Positions 1-8,215 of a stretch of DNA of 64,000 nt are shown piece after piece (within the stretch, counting starts at the first letter, position 1; each line of letters opens with the position of its first letter). The stretch comes from JANNAT01 sp031422555 (GTDB taxonomy: Bacteria > Pseudomonadota > Alphaproteobacteria > Rhodobacterales > Rhodobacteraceae). The notes under the pieces are model-generated. The model saw only the letters and a program-made list of their open reading frames with translations. It was not told the DNA's origin and ran no database searches. The stretch lies in NCBI GenBank assembly GCA_031422555.1, contig JANPLZ010000120.1:38893-102892 (forward strand), written 5' to 3'. The translations under genes and the position numbers were made by a program.

Positions 1-116
1 TTTTCATGTTCGGTGCCGATGCGCCAATCCGCCTTGGGTTTGTTGCCCTGCGCCATCATTTCGGCCAGTTGTTCAAACCGCTGAATGGGGCCACCGCCGG
101 CCTGAGGAATCGACAT
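1..116 (-). CDS. gshA: Glutamate-cysteine ligase, N-terminal fragment (cut by window edge)
   Basis: Only the first 38 codons are present; the gene runs off the left edge. The N terminus begins MSIPQAGGGPIQ and continues to DWRIGTEHE, the opening of the plant/alphaproteobacterial type of glutamate-cysteine ligase, which makes gamma-glutamylcysteine in the first step of glutathione synthesis. An AAAAGGGG run sits a few bases upstream of the ATG as a possible ribosome-binding site. It is the third leftward gene after rsmE and the small membrane-protein gene and may share their transcript. The assignment rests on the N-terminal signature alone. Confidence 0.8.
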   Translation of the reverse strand, partial: MSIPQAGGGPIQRFEQLAEMMAQGNKPKADWRIGTEHE

Positions 117-263
117 CGGGCAATGCCCCTTTTTAGGAAAGTTTGCAGCGCCAAGAGGTGTCTTGACGGCGCGGCCAAGTCAAGGCCCGCTTGCGCCAAT
201 CCAGCATGTTTGTTTGTGCGCAAAGCCGCGTTGGTTGGTGATGATCTGCGCCCTGTGCAGGCG

Positions 264-854
264 CTATGACCGCACGGCCACTCCCGCCCCGCGCCTGCGC
301 CATATCAGCCGCATCTGGGGGTCAGCGGTGGTGGGCGCTGGCAAGGATTGCGCCGCGTCCCTTGCTGGTTTCGTGTCACTCTCCGATGGGCCACCTTCCG
401 ATGGGCCAAGCGCTGCGACCAAAGCGGCACTGTCCATGCCGGGCAGGCTGGCAAAGGCGTCGAACAACCGCTCGGCCCCGGCGGCATCAACCGGAATCAG
501 GATGGTTTGCCCGTCGTTTTGCTTCAACCGCCACAACCTGCGCCCCCGCATGGTGATCAGCCGCACTTCGGCCAGTTCGGGTAGGCTGACATAGCCGCCA
601 ATGGTCGGGCCAAGATAGCCGATCTGGCCTTCATCCACCTCGACCACACCGGGGGCAAGGGTGTCTTGGGCAAAGCGCATGCGTCGCCATGCCATAATGC
701 CAAAGGCCGCACCCAGCGCCATCACGCCGCCGCCAACCGGCACCAAAAGATAGCCGCCCAGCCATATCAGCCAGCCGCCAATGCCAACCACGCCTGCTGC
801 CCAGACAAGTTCCTGGGCCCGGCGGATTAGCGCGAACACTTCCGGGCGGATCAT
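264..854 (-). CDS. Conserved two-helix membrane protein, function unknown
   Basis: A 196-residue protein. Two hydrophobic segments lie near the N terminus (about residues 20-40 and 42-62), followed by a soluble region with VVEVDEGQIGYLGP and a later LLIPV-like strand, resembling a PH-like fold. The start at 854 is chosen because its ATG overlaps the TGA of rsmE (ATGA), implying translational coupling. The C terminus is Pro/Ser rich. I know this arrangement (rsmE, this protein, glutamate-cysteine ligase) as conserved in Rhodobacterales but know of no experimental function. Confidence 0.75.
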   Translation of the reverse strand: MIRPEVFALIRRAQELVWAAGVVGIGGWLIWLGGYLLVPVGGGVMALGAAFGIMAWRRMRFAQDTLAPGVVEVDEGQIGYLGPTIGGYVSLPELAEVRLITMRGRRLWRLKQNDGQTILIPVDAAGAERLFDAFASLPGMDSAALVAALGPSEGGPSESDTKPARDAAQSLPAPTTADPQMRLIWRRRGAGVAVRS

Positions 855-1621
855 TGCCAATCGCCCAAAGTGGACTGCCACAGGGTCAACGCGGCAACCG
901 CGGCCGTATCAGCGCGCAAGATGCGGGGGCCAAGCGAGATTGGCACAACCTGCGACATAAGACGCAGGCGGGTTTGCTCGTCGGTGGAAAAGCCGCCTTC
1001 GGGGCCAATCAGGATGGCCCAAGGCTGATGGCGCGGGCCAGCAAGGGCGGGTTTGGCAAAGGTGGGTTTGGCAAGGGCGGGTTTGGCAAGGGTGGGGGCT
1101 TGGGCCACCATCGCCTCGTCGCACCACAAAAGTTTGCGGTCGGCGGGAAAGCTGGCCAACAGCTTGTCCAGCGGCGTCAGGTCATCCACTTGGGGCACAT
1201 AGGTGGCGCCGCATTGTTCGGCCGCCTCTGTGGCATGGGCTTGCAGACGGTCTTGGCGGATGCGGTCGGCATTGGTGTGGCGGGTTTGCACCGGCAAGAT
1301 CCGGGCCGCCCCCATCTCGACTGCTTTTTCCACGATGAAATCGGTGCGGGCCTTTTTAATCGGCGCAAACATCAGCCACAGATCAGGCGGCAAGCGCTGG
1401 GTTGCCGTTTGCACATCGCACTGCAAAACGCCGCCGCGCCGCGCCGCCTTGGCCACGGTCGCGCGCCATTCGCCATCGCGGCCATTGAACAGCAACAAGG
1501 GCGCACCCACCCCAAGCCGCATGACGTTGAAAAGGTAATTCGCATGGCCCTCGTTCAAAGCCACGGCTTGCCCCGCGCCCAGTGCCTGATCTACATAGAG
1601 CCTGATCTTTGCCTTTTCCAT
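851..1621 (-). CDS. rsmE: 16S rRNA (uracil-1498-N3) methyltransferase RsmE
   Basis: 256 residues, close to the family norm. RsmE is a SPOUT-class enzyme that methylates N3 of U1498 in 16S rRNA using S-adenosylmethionine. The family signatures are visible: the N-terminal HANYLFNVMRLG stretch, FAPIKKARTDFIVEKAVEMG in the middle, and the SAM-binding knot ILIGPEGGFS followed by LGPRILRADTAA. Just before the knot lies an unusual repeat of LAKPA-like pentapeptides, encoded by four 15-bp units (see the repeat entry). The ATG is only 11 bp from the divergent ubiA start. Confidence 0.95.
   Translation of the reverse strand: MEKAKIRLYVDQALGAGQAVALNEGHANYLFNVMRLGVGAPLLLFNGRDGEWRATVAKAARRGGVLQCDVQTATQRLPPDLWLMFAPIKKARTDFIVEKAVEMGAARILPVQTRHTNADRIRQDRLQAHATEAAEQCGATYVPQVDDLTPLDKLLASFPADRKLLWCDEAMVAQAPTLAKPALAKPTFAKPALAGPRHQPWAILIGPEGGFSTDEQTRLRLMSQVVPISLGPRILRADTAAVAALTLWQSTLGDWQ
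1041..1100. repeat. Four 15-bp tandem units inside rsmE
   Basis: Units at 1041-1055, 1056-1070, 1071-1085 and 1086-1100. The first and third are identical, the second differs at two positions, and the fourth is degenerate at its right end. Because 15 is a multiple of three the frame is kept, and the array encodes alternating PALAK/PTFAK-type pentapeptides in a loop between CDEA and the GPEGG knot. Confidence 0.9.
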
Positions 1622-1632
1622 AAAGCGAACCT

Positions 1633-2595
1633 ATGACTGACACGCCAGAAATGCCAGAGGGGCTGCCGGTTTCCGATGCCGCCACCGGCAATTGGGTGGA
1701 CCGGGTCGCGCCGCGCGCCAGCCGCCCGTTTTTGCGGCTGTCGCGGGCGGACCGGCCGATTGGCACCTGGTTGTTGCTGATACCTTGTCTGTGGGGCATC
1801 GCACTTGCGGCCTTGCCGACCGGGTTCCGGGCTTGGGATATCTGGCTGGCGCTGTCGTGCGGCGCGGGGGCGTTTTTGATGCGCGGGGCGGGATGCACGT
1901 GGAATGACATCAGTGACCGCGCGTTTGATGCCAGCGTCGCGCGCACAAAAAGCCGGCCGCTGCCGTCGGGACAGGTAACCGTTCAGGGCGCATTGATCTG
2001 GATGGTGGTGCAAACCGCAATCGCGGCGCTGATCTTGTTTAGCTATAACTGGCTGGCGATCGGTCTTGGCGTCGGATCGCTTGCGCTGGTGGCGATCTAT
2101 CCGTTTGCAAAGCGGTTTACATGGTGGCCACAAGTGTTTTTGGGGTTGGCGTTCAACTGGGGCGCGTTGTTGGCCTATGCGGCGCATGCAGGCCAAGTGA
2201 CGGTGTCGGCGCTGTTGCTTTATGCGGCGGGTATCTGCTGGACGTTGTTTTACGACACGATCTATGCCCATCAGGACAAAGACGACGACGCGTTGATCGG
2301 CATAAAATCTACCGCGCGGTTGTTTGGCAGTGCGACCAAATTCTGGCTGCGCGGCTTTATGATCGGCACCGTTGGGTTCATGGCGGCGGCGGTGATCGTA
2401 TCGCCTTTGCCACCCTCTGCAGTGCTGTCATTGGTTGCCGCCCTGATCGGGGTCTGGGGGTTTGGCGCCCATATGGCGTGGTCGATGCGCCGCCTAGACG
2501 TTGATGATCCCGCGTCCTGCCTGAAAGTGTTCCGCGCCAGCCGCGATGGCGGGCTGATTGCTGCGCTATTTCTTGCCGCAGCGGCTTTCCTTTGA
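1633..2595 (+). CDS. ubiA: 4-hydroxybenzoate polyprenyltransferase
   Basis: 320 residues with about eight to nine hydrophobic segments. UbiA attaches the polyprenyl tail to 4-hydroxybenzoate in the inner membrane, an early committed step of ubiquinone synthesis. Both Asp-rich Mg-prenyl-diphosphate motifs are present: NDISDRAFDASVARTKSRPL in the first half and DTIYAHQDKDDD in the second. The first about 30 residues are polar and cytoplasmic. The start codon is 11 bp from the divergent rsmE start. Ubiquinone synthesis is also represented here by coq9. Confidence 0.95.
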   Translation: MTDTPEMPEGLPVSDAATGNWVDRVAPRASRPFLRLSRADRPIGTWLLLIPCLWGIALAALPTGFRAWDIWLALSCGAGAFLMRGAGCTWNDISDRAFDASVARTKSRPLPSGQVTVQGALIWMVVQTAIAALILFSYNWLAIGLGVGSLALVAIYPFAKRFTWWPQVFLGLAFNWGALLAYAAHAGQVTVSALLLYAAGICWTLFYDTIYAHQDKDDDALIGIKSTARLFGSATKFWLRGFMIGTVGFMAAAVIVSPLPPSAVLSLVAALIGVWGFGAHMAWSMRRLDVDDPASCLKVFRASRDGGLIAALFLAAAAFL

Positions 2596-2686
2596 TTGCC
2601 GAGTTGGCAGGCGCGCTTTATGCAAGAATGTGGCATGCACGTGCAGACCCAACCACCCGATTCCCAGCAAGTGACCGAAACCTTTG

Positions 2687-4756
2687 GTGAAAACGCCCGC
2701 CTTTCGTCTGCCGCAGTTTGACCGCGCCAAGCTGATAGGCCCGCTTGCCTTTGTGGCGGCGGGGCTGATGTCGGTTTTGGTCGCGTGGGGCAGTGTGGTA
2801 TTGATCGAACGCCTGTCGGTTGCTGCCGTGACATCAAGGCTGTTGTCGGATGGCATCACATGGGCCGCGGTGCAGGCGGATGGGCTGCAAATACACCTGA
2901 TCGGCACCGCTCCGAACGAGGCCGCGCGCTACCGTGTTGTCAACCTTGTCGGCAGCGAAGTTGAAGCGTCGCGCGTGCGGGACAAGCTGGAGGTGACCCC
3001 CGCAAAAGCCATCGCAGCCCCCAGCTTTTCGCTGGAAATGCTGCGCAATGATGATGGCATCCAATTGATCGGGCTGTTGCCGGACGGCGAGGCGGAAACC
3101 AGTCTGACCCAAGCGGCGCAAGCCTTGTCGCCCGATATTCCGCTGTCCGACATGATCGAAACCGCAGCCTATCCCGCACCGGACAGTTGGCAAGCGGCGC
3201 TGGACTACGGCGTTGCCGCATTGCAATTGCTGCCGCGGTCGAAAATTTCGGTGTCGGCGGACCGCGTTGCCATCACCGCGATTGCAATATCCGAGGCGGA
3301 AAAGCGCAGCTTGACAGCACAGTTGACCGCATCAAAACCACCGGGGCTGTCGGTGACGATTGACATCTCGGCGCCGCGCCCGGTGTTGACGCCGTTTACC
3401 CTGCGGTTCGTAAAGGACGCCACATCGGCGCGGTTTGATGCTTGTTCTGCCGATACCGATGTCGCGCGCGCCCGCATTATTGCCGCCGCCAACGCCGCCG
3501 GGGCCGAAGGGCGCAGCGTATGTATCGTGGGTCTGGGCGTTCCCAGCCCCAGTTGGTCATCGGCCACCAGTGCGGGCATCGCAGCGGTGGCAGAACTGGC
3601 CAGTGCTACGATCACCTTCAAAGACGCCGATGTGTCGTTGCAAGCGGGCAGCGATGTGTCACAAGCCGATTTTGACCGCGTTGTCGGTGAGCTGGAGGCA
3701 GCTTTGCCCGAGGTGTTCTCGCTGAACGCCACCCTGGACAAGAAGGCCAGTGCGGGCAACGAAGGTCCGGTCGAATTTACCGCTGTCCTTGCGCCAGAAA
3801 CCGGCAGGCTGGAATTGCGCGGGCGGTTGACCGATGATCGGCTGCGCGCCGCCGTTGACAGCTTTGCCCGCGCGGAATTTGGCGGATCAAATGTTTATCT
3901 TGCCACCCGCATTGACGCCGAATTGCCGGATGGCTGGCCCGCGCGGGTGTTGGCGGGGCTGCAAGCACTGGCGCAATTGGAACATGGTAGTCTGCTGGTG
4001 ACGGCGCAAACGGTTGAAATTTCTGGCGTGACCGGATCGACCAGCGGCAAATCGCGGATTTCACAGATTTTGTCCGACAAGTTGGGGCAGGGCAAAACCT
4101 TTAAGGTCAGTGTCAGCTACGACAAAGAACTTGATCCGCTGGCTGCCCTGCCAACGCCGTCGGAATGCGCGGGCTTTGTGGATGACGCGCTGGCGCGGGG
4201 CAAGATCACCTTTACCCCCGGCTCGGCCGAAATCGACAGCAAAGCTGGGGCGGTGATGACAGCACTTGCCGATGCCTTGTCGGATTGTCCGGGGATCAAG
4301 ATGGAAATCGCCGGCTATACCGACGCTCAGGGGTCGGAAGAAGGCAATCGTGCATTGTCCCAAGCCCGTGCCGAAGCGGTCTTGGTGGCCTTGCAGGGCC
4401 GTCAGGTTGATGTGGCGGGCATGGTAGCCAAAGGCTATGGCGAGACTGATCCTTTGGCGGATAACAAAACCGAAGCTGGCCGTGAGGCCAATCGGCGGAT
4501 CGAAATCACCCTGATTGGTGGGGCGGCACGATCTGCAGGGGCGGCCACCGGTTTGATTGATGCGGTGACGCTGGGCGATGAAGGCGGGCCCAGCGGCGCC
4601 CCGGCAGACCCGGCGCAAACCGATACCGCAGTCCCGGCGCTGTCGCCCCCGGCAGATCCTGCCGCCGCCGCCGATTTTTCGGGCGACGCAAGCCCGTCGG
4701 TGGCCCCATTGAAAAATACCCTTCGCCCCAAGCTGCGTGCGGCCACGGGCGGGTGA
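2687..4756 (+). CDS. OmpA-family envelope protein with N-terminal anchor and BON-like repeats
   Basis: About 689 residues. A single transmembrane anchor (about residues 15-40) is followed by a long periplasmic region with BON-like segments (for example DGLQIHLIGTAPNEAARYRV), and then a C-terminal OmpA/MotB peptidoglycan-binding domain. That domain shows ITFTPGSAEID, IAGYTDAQGSEEGNRALSQA, GYGETDPLADN and ANRRIEI. The tail of about 80 residues is rich in Ala and Pro. The start is a GTG at 2687 or a TTG at 2684; an in-frame stop lies just upstream, so no earlier start is possible. It probably links membrane and cell wall. Confidence 0.85.
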   Translation: MKTPAFRLPQFDRAKLIGPLAFVAAGLMSVLVAWGSVVLIERLSVAAVTSRLLSDGITWAAVQADGLQIHLIGTAPNEAARYRVVNLVGSEVEASRVRDKLEVTPAKAIAAPSFSLEMLRNDDGIQLIGLLPDGEAETSLTQAAQALSPDIPLSDMIETAAYPAPDSWQAALDYGVAALQLLPRSKISVSADRVAITAIAISEAEKRSLTAQLTASKPPGLSVTIDISAPRPVLTPFTLRFVKDATSARFDACSADTDVARARIIAAANAAGAEGRSVCIVGLGVPSPSWSSATSAGIAAVAELASATITFKDADVSLQAGSDVSQADFDRVVGELEAALPEVFSLNATLDKKASAGNEGPVEFTAVLAPETGRLELRGRLTDDRLRAAVDSFARAEFGGSNVYLATRIDAELPDGWPARVLAGLQALAQLEHGSLLVTAQTVEISGVTGSTSGKSRISQILSDKLGQGKTFKVSVSYDKELDPLAALPTPSECAGFVDDALARGKITFTPGSAEIDSKAGAVMTALADALSDCPGIKMEIAGYTDAQGSEEGNRALSQARAEAVLVALQGRQVDVAGMVAKGYGETDPLADNKTEAGREANRRIEITLIGGAARSAGAATGLIDAVTLGDEGGPSGAPADPAQTDTAVPALSPPADPAAAADFSGDASPSVAPLKNTLRPKLRAATGG

Positions 4757-4774
4757 CAGAAAGCAGAAATACCC

Positions 4775-5104
4775 ATGAACCGCACCGAATTCATCATTGC
4801 AACCGCGATTATTCTGCTTTTGGCCTTTGCAATGGGCTGGTTCACCTATTGGCTGATGCACCGGTTTACCCGGGTGGCGGGAGGTGACATGGGGGAAATG
4901 GACCGGCTGGCGCAATCGCTGCACGAGGCCGAGGAAGTGCGCGATCAGGCCATCATCTATCTGGAACAGCGCGAGGCCGAGTTGATGAACCAGATTGCGC
5001 AAACCGAAGCCGAATTGCGCGCCGCGATGGAAGGCCTGCGTGATGCGCGCCACGAGGCCGAAGAAATGCGCGCCTATATCGAGCGGATGCACGCGAACGG
5101 CTAG
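4775..5104 (+). CDS. Small single-pass membrane protein with coiled coil
   Basis: 109 residues: one transmembrane helix (IIATAIILLLAFAMGWFTYW) near the N terminus, then a long charged helix rich in Glu, Ala and Arg that looks like a coiled coil. It lies 18 bp after the OmpA-family gene on the same strand, so the two probably form an operon. The function is unknown; the topology suggests a scaffold or a partner of the preceding protein. Confidence 0.8.
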   Translation: MNRTEFIIATAIILLLAFAMGWFTYWLMHRFTRVAGGDMGEMDRLAQSLHEAEEVRDQAIIYLEQREAELMNQIAQTEAELRAAMEGLRDARHEAEEMRAYIERMHANG

Positions 5105-5115
5105 GGCCTCGCGCG

Positions 5116-5137
5116 AAAATTCTTAAGGAAGAATTTT
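5116..5137 (+). terminator. AT-rich hairpin after the envelope operon
   Basis: Perfect 9-bp stem AAAATTCTT / AAGAATTTT with an AAGG loop, 12 bp after a stop codon. A hairpin of the same design follows the SDR gene at 10306-10328. Its position suggests a terminator, although the T run lies inside the stem. Confidence 0.6.
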
Positions 5138-5139
5138 GC

Positions 5140-5193
5140 AGACAGGGGGCTGTCTGCCCCCTGACCCCCGAGAGTATTTCGGCCAAAATGAAA
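5140..5193. repeat. Dispersed intergenic repeat, copy A
   Basis: A GC-rich hairpin (GGGGGC...GCCCCC) followed by GACCCCCGAGAGTATTT and then CCAAAATGAAA. Related copies lie at 20226-20276 (reversed), 37608-37656 and, partially, 30790-30832. None overlaps a gene. Confidence 0.75.
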
Positions 5194-5201
5194 GCCATGT
5201 G

Positions 5202-5981
5202 TCAGATGTCGATCAGGCAGGTGTTCATTAATGCGGAATTGGCATCGGCCAGATCGTCGATCACATCGAAATGATGGCGATGGGGGGCAACCGTCCACGG
5301 GCAGGCCCAGTGTTCCGACAGCAGGCGGGCTTGCCACAGAAAGCTGGGGCGTTCTTGCCCGCCAACCCAGATATGGGTCGCGCAAGTTGCGGCGCGGGGG
5401 TGGTTTACCGGGCTTTCCCGGGCGACTTCGGCGTCGGTCAGGCGCAATTGTTCATTCATTTTGGTGTGCATCAGCGGGGCCAGATCGGCCAGCGGCGAAA
5501 TCGGCACCACCCGGCGGAGTCCGGGCAGGGCGATATCGGCGCAGGCCAGCCGGGCCGCCAGATGCCCGCCAGCCGAATGTCCTGTCACCACCAGCGGGCC
5601 CGGACTGTGGGCAGAGGCTGCGATCACGGCGCTGGCGATTTCCGCCGTGATTTGGGTGATGCGTGCCAAAGGGGCCAGCGTGTAAGACGGCATGGCCACC
5701 GCCCAGCCGCGTGCCAGCGCCCCCGCCGCCAGATGCGACCAGCTTTCGCGGCCAAAGGCCAACCAATAGCCGCCGTGAATATAGACCATCAAGCCGCGCG
5801 GCGTGGCTTCGGGCAAGAAAAGATCAAACCTGTGCCGATCCGTCGGGCCATAGACCAGCCCCAGCCGCGCGCGCCCCCCAAGGCCGTCACGAAACTGCGC
5901 CGCCTTGTGTTGCCAGCGCGGCGGATAGTCTTTGGCCCCGGCGATGAACGCGCCATTGGCATAAGCAAGGTCATAATCCAT
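5202..5981 (-). CDS. Alpha/beta hydrolase (arylformamidase/esterase-like)
   Basis: 259 residues. The oxyanion-hole motif HGGYW (about residue 70), the nucleophile elbow GHSAGG (about residue 134) and a late HHFDVIDDL region that would supply the acid and histidine place it in the alpha/beta hydrolase-3 / kynurenine-formamidase-like group. The substrate cannot be read from the sequence and no other kynurenine-pathway gene lies nearby. It is divergent from the succinate-semialdehyde dehydrogenase gene, so a shared promoter region is likely. Confidence 0.8.
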   Translation of the reverse strand: MDYDLAYANGAFIAGAKDYPPRWQHKAAQFRDGLGGRARLGLVYGPTDRHRFDLFLPEATPRGLMVYIHGGYWLAFGRESWSHLAAGALARGWAVAMPSYTLAPLARITQITAEIASAVIAASAHSPGPLVVTGHSAGGHLAARLACADIALPGLRRVVPISPLADLAPLMHTKMNEQLRLTDAEVARESPVNHPRAATCATHIWVGGQERPSFLWQARLLSEHWACPWTVAPHRHHFDVIDDLADANSALMNTCLIDI

Positions 5982-6030
5982 CGCAGCCCTGCAGGTTTGA
6001 TCAAAATATCATCGCTACGCTGCACCAGAA

Positions 6031-6068
6031 CTGGACTTTTTCCAAGTGTCCATGCGAAGGAGTGTCCA
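6031..6068. promoter_or_regulatory. Candidate operator: inverted CTGGAC / GTCCA plus a third GTCCA
   Basis: CTGGACTTTT at 6031-6040 faces GTGTCCA at 6046-6052, with another GTGTCCA at 6062-6068, between divergent genes. CTGGAC boxes recall those reported for the MocR-type regulator TauR in Rhodobacter (CTGGACYTAA, from memory). No regulator gene is adjacent. Confidence 0.35.
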
Positions 6069-6088
6069 TCGCATTATGGGAGGCCCAC

Positions 6089-7567
6089 ATGCTTGATTCC
6101 GTCACTGACCTGCGTTCCATCCTGAAAGACCCCGGTCTTTTGCCGAACAAGGCTTATGTTGCCGGGCAATGGGTGGATGCCGCCGATGGCGCTACTTTTG
6201 CTGTGATCAACCCGGCGCGCGGCGATGTGATTGCCCATGTGCCCGATCTGACCCGCGCTGATGCGGCGCGCGCGATTGCGGCCGCCGATGTGGCGCGGCG
6301 CGACTGGGCGGCGCGCACTGGCAAAGAACGCGCCGCCGTGATGCGCAAATGGTTTGATCTGTGCATGGCCGCCCAAGACGATCTGGCCGCAATTCTGACC
6401 GCCGAGATGGGCAAACCGCTGGCCGAGGCCAAAGGCGAGATCGCCTATGGGTCGGCCTATATCGAATGGTTCGGCGAAGAGGCCAAGCGCACCTATGGCG
6501 AGATTATTCCCGGCCATATGCGCGACAAACGCATTTCGGTGATCAAACAGCCGATTGGGGTTTGCGCCTCGATCACGCCGTGGAATTTTCCCAATGCGAT
6601 GATCGCGCGCAAAGTGGCACCGGCGCTGGCGGCGGGCTGTGGTTTTGTGGCGCGGCCTGCGGCGGAAACGCCATTGTCGGCGCTTGCACTGGCGGTGCTG
6701 GCCGAACGCGCCGGGGTGCCGGGCGGTGTGTTTTCGGTGATCACCTCCAAGCGGTCGTCGGAAATTGGCAAGGAATTTTGCGAGAACCCGGCCATTCGCA
6801 AGATCACCTTTACCGGTTCAACCGAAGTGGGGCGGATATTACTGCGTCAGGCGGCTGATCAGGTGTTGAAATGCAGCATGGAGTTGGGCGGCAACGCGCC
6901 TTTCATCGTGTTTGACGATGCCGATCTGGATGCGGCCGTTGAAGGCGCGATGATTTCCAAGTTCCGCAACAATGGCCAGACCTGCGTTTGTGCCAACCGG
7001 ATTTACGTGCAGGCCGCAGTCTATGACGCCTTTGCGACCAAACTGGCGGCGGCGGTGGCCAAGTTGTCCATCGGCGATGGGCTGAAGGCTGGCACCACGA
7101 CCGGGCCTTTGATCAACATGGACGCGGTGGAAAAGGTCGAGGAACATATCGCCGATGTGCTGGCCGGGGGTGGCAAGATCTTGACCGGGGGCAAACGGCA
7201 TGCGTTGGGTGGCACGTTCTTTGAACCCACGGTGGTGACAGGCGTGACGCCTGCGATGATGGTGGCCAATGAGGAAACCTTTGGCCCGCTGGCCCCTTTG
7301 TTCAAGTTCGACACCGAAGACGAGGTTATCCGCCGCGCCAATGACACGATTTTTGGTCTGGCCAGCTATTTCTATGCCCGCGATATCGGCCGCATCACCC
7401 GGGTGCAGGAACAGTTGGAATATGGCATGGTTGGCGTCAATACCGGGCTGATTTCCAATGAAATGGCACCGTTTGGTGGGGTAAAACAATCAGGTCTGGG
7501 CCGCGAAGGCAGCCATCACGGCATTGATGACTATATGGAGCTTAAGTATATCTGCCTGTCGATCTGA
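6089..7567 (+). CDS. gabD: NAD(P)-dependent succinate-semialdehyde dehydrogenase
   Basis: 492 residues, a standard aldehyde dehydrogenase. GabD oxidises succinate semialdehyde to succinate, the last step of 4-aminobutyrate breakdown. Visible motifs: ITPWNFPNAMIARK, FTGSTEVG, MELGGNAPFIVF with the general-base Glu, and NNGQTCVCANR with the catalytic Cys, plus EETFGPLAPLF. The ATG at 6089 is preferred over an upstream GTG at 6062 because TGGGAGG lies 5 bp before it. No 4-aminobutyrate transaminase is in the window, so the exact semialdehyde is inferred from family resemblance. Confidence 0.88.
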   Translation: MLDSVTDLRSILKDPGLLPNKAYVAGQWVDAADGATFAVINPARGDVIAHVPDLTRADAARAIAAADVARRDWAARTGKERAAVMRKWFDLCMAAQDDLAAILTAEMGKPLAEAKGEIAYGSAYIEWFGEEAKRTYGEIIPGHMRDKRISVIKQPIGVCASITPWNFPNAMIARKVAPALAAGCGFVARPAAETPLSALALAVLAERAGVPGGVFSVITSKRSSEIGKEFCENPAIRKITFTGSTEVGRILLRQAADQVLKCSMELGGNAPFIVFDDADLDAAVEGAMISKFRNNGQTCVCANRIYVQAAVYDAFATKLAAAVAKLSIGDGLKAGTTTGPLINMDAVEKVEEHIADVLAGGGKILTGGKRHALGGTFFEPTVVTGVTPAMMVANEETFGPLAPLFKFDTEDEVIRRANDTIFGLASYFYARDIGRITRVQEQLEYGMVGVNTGLISNEMAPFGGVKQSGLGREGSHHGIDDYMELKYICLSI

Positions 7568-7585
7568 GGGATCGCTGCGATACCG

Positions 7586-7611
7586 AAACGGGGGCCTTGG
7601 CCCCCGTTTTG
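7586..7611 (+). terminator. Rho-independent terminator after gabD
   Basis: An 11-bp perfect stem, AAACGGGGGCC / GGCCCCCGTTT, with a two-base loop and further T residues, 18 bp after the gabD stop. The dyad could also end transcription of the convergent lipoprotein gene. Confidence 0.85.
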
Positions 7612-7629
7612 TTTGGCAGCTAGCCGGCT

Positions 7630-8211
7630 TTATCCCCCGGTGCGGGTGCCGCCCGCGTTGCCAAAGCCACCGCGCTGCGCGACGGCGGCGCGTGTCATCG
7701 GGGGCTGGCCTTTGGTGACGGCGGCTTTTTGAAAGGCGGTCGCTGCAATTTGGCCGCCGCTGTTCAGGCTGCCAATTCTTGTGCCGCCATTGGGCGTCGA
7801 AAACCCGCCGCCACTGGTTTTGACCACCGGTTGTGACATCACCCGCCCGCCACCCAAAGCCTGCCCCATCATATAGCCGACCAACAGCGGCATAAAGATG
7901 CCGCCGCCAGATCCCCCGCCCGAGACGCTGTCTGCCCCGCAGGCCCCGACACCATGTTCGCCTTCGCAAACCTCGCGGCTTTCATAGCGGGGGGCGGTTT
8001 CGTCATGCAGGGCCTGGGCTTCGGCGAAGGCGTCGTTGCAGTCTTTTTCGGTGAACCAGCCGCCCGGACTGGCTGCGGCCAGACAACTTGCCTGATCGGG
8101 AAAGGCGGCGGCTTCGGTTTTTTCTTCCTGACAACCGGCCAAAGCAAAGGCTGCGGCCCCAAGGATGAACAAGGCGGCACTGCGGGAACGTTTTTGCGTG
8201 TGTCTGGTCAC
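7630..8211 (-). CDS. DUF1190 (YgiB-type) lipoprotein
   Basis: 193 residues from a GTG at 8211 that lies 4 bp after the stop of the YgiC-type gene, with GAAGG upstream. An N-terminal signal ends in the lipobox LAGC, so it is a predicted lipoprotein. DUF1190 features follow: Cys-containing segments (QASCLAAA, KDCNDAF, EVCEGEHG) and a Gly/Ser-rich C terminus. In Escherichia coli ygiB and ygiC are neighbours, but there ygiB comes first; here the order is reversed. The biochemical role of YgiB is not known to me. Confidence 0.85.
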   Translation of the reverse strand: MTRHTQKRSRSAALFILGAAAFALAGCQEEKTEAAAFPDQASCLAAASPGGWFTEKDCNDAFAEAQALHDETAPRYESREVCEGEHGVGACGADSVSGGGSGGGIFMPLLVGYMMGQALGGGRVMSQPVVKTSGGGFSTPNGGTRIGSLNSGGQIAATAFQKAAVTKGQPPMTRAAVAQRGGFGNAGGTRTGG

Positions 8212-8215
8212 GGGA

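Noticed and set aside
854..1636. 260-codon plus-strand frame with GGFGKGGFGKGGFGKG
   Set aside because: The glycine-rich repeat is the reverse reading of the 15-bp array in rsmE, whose motifs are intact.
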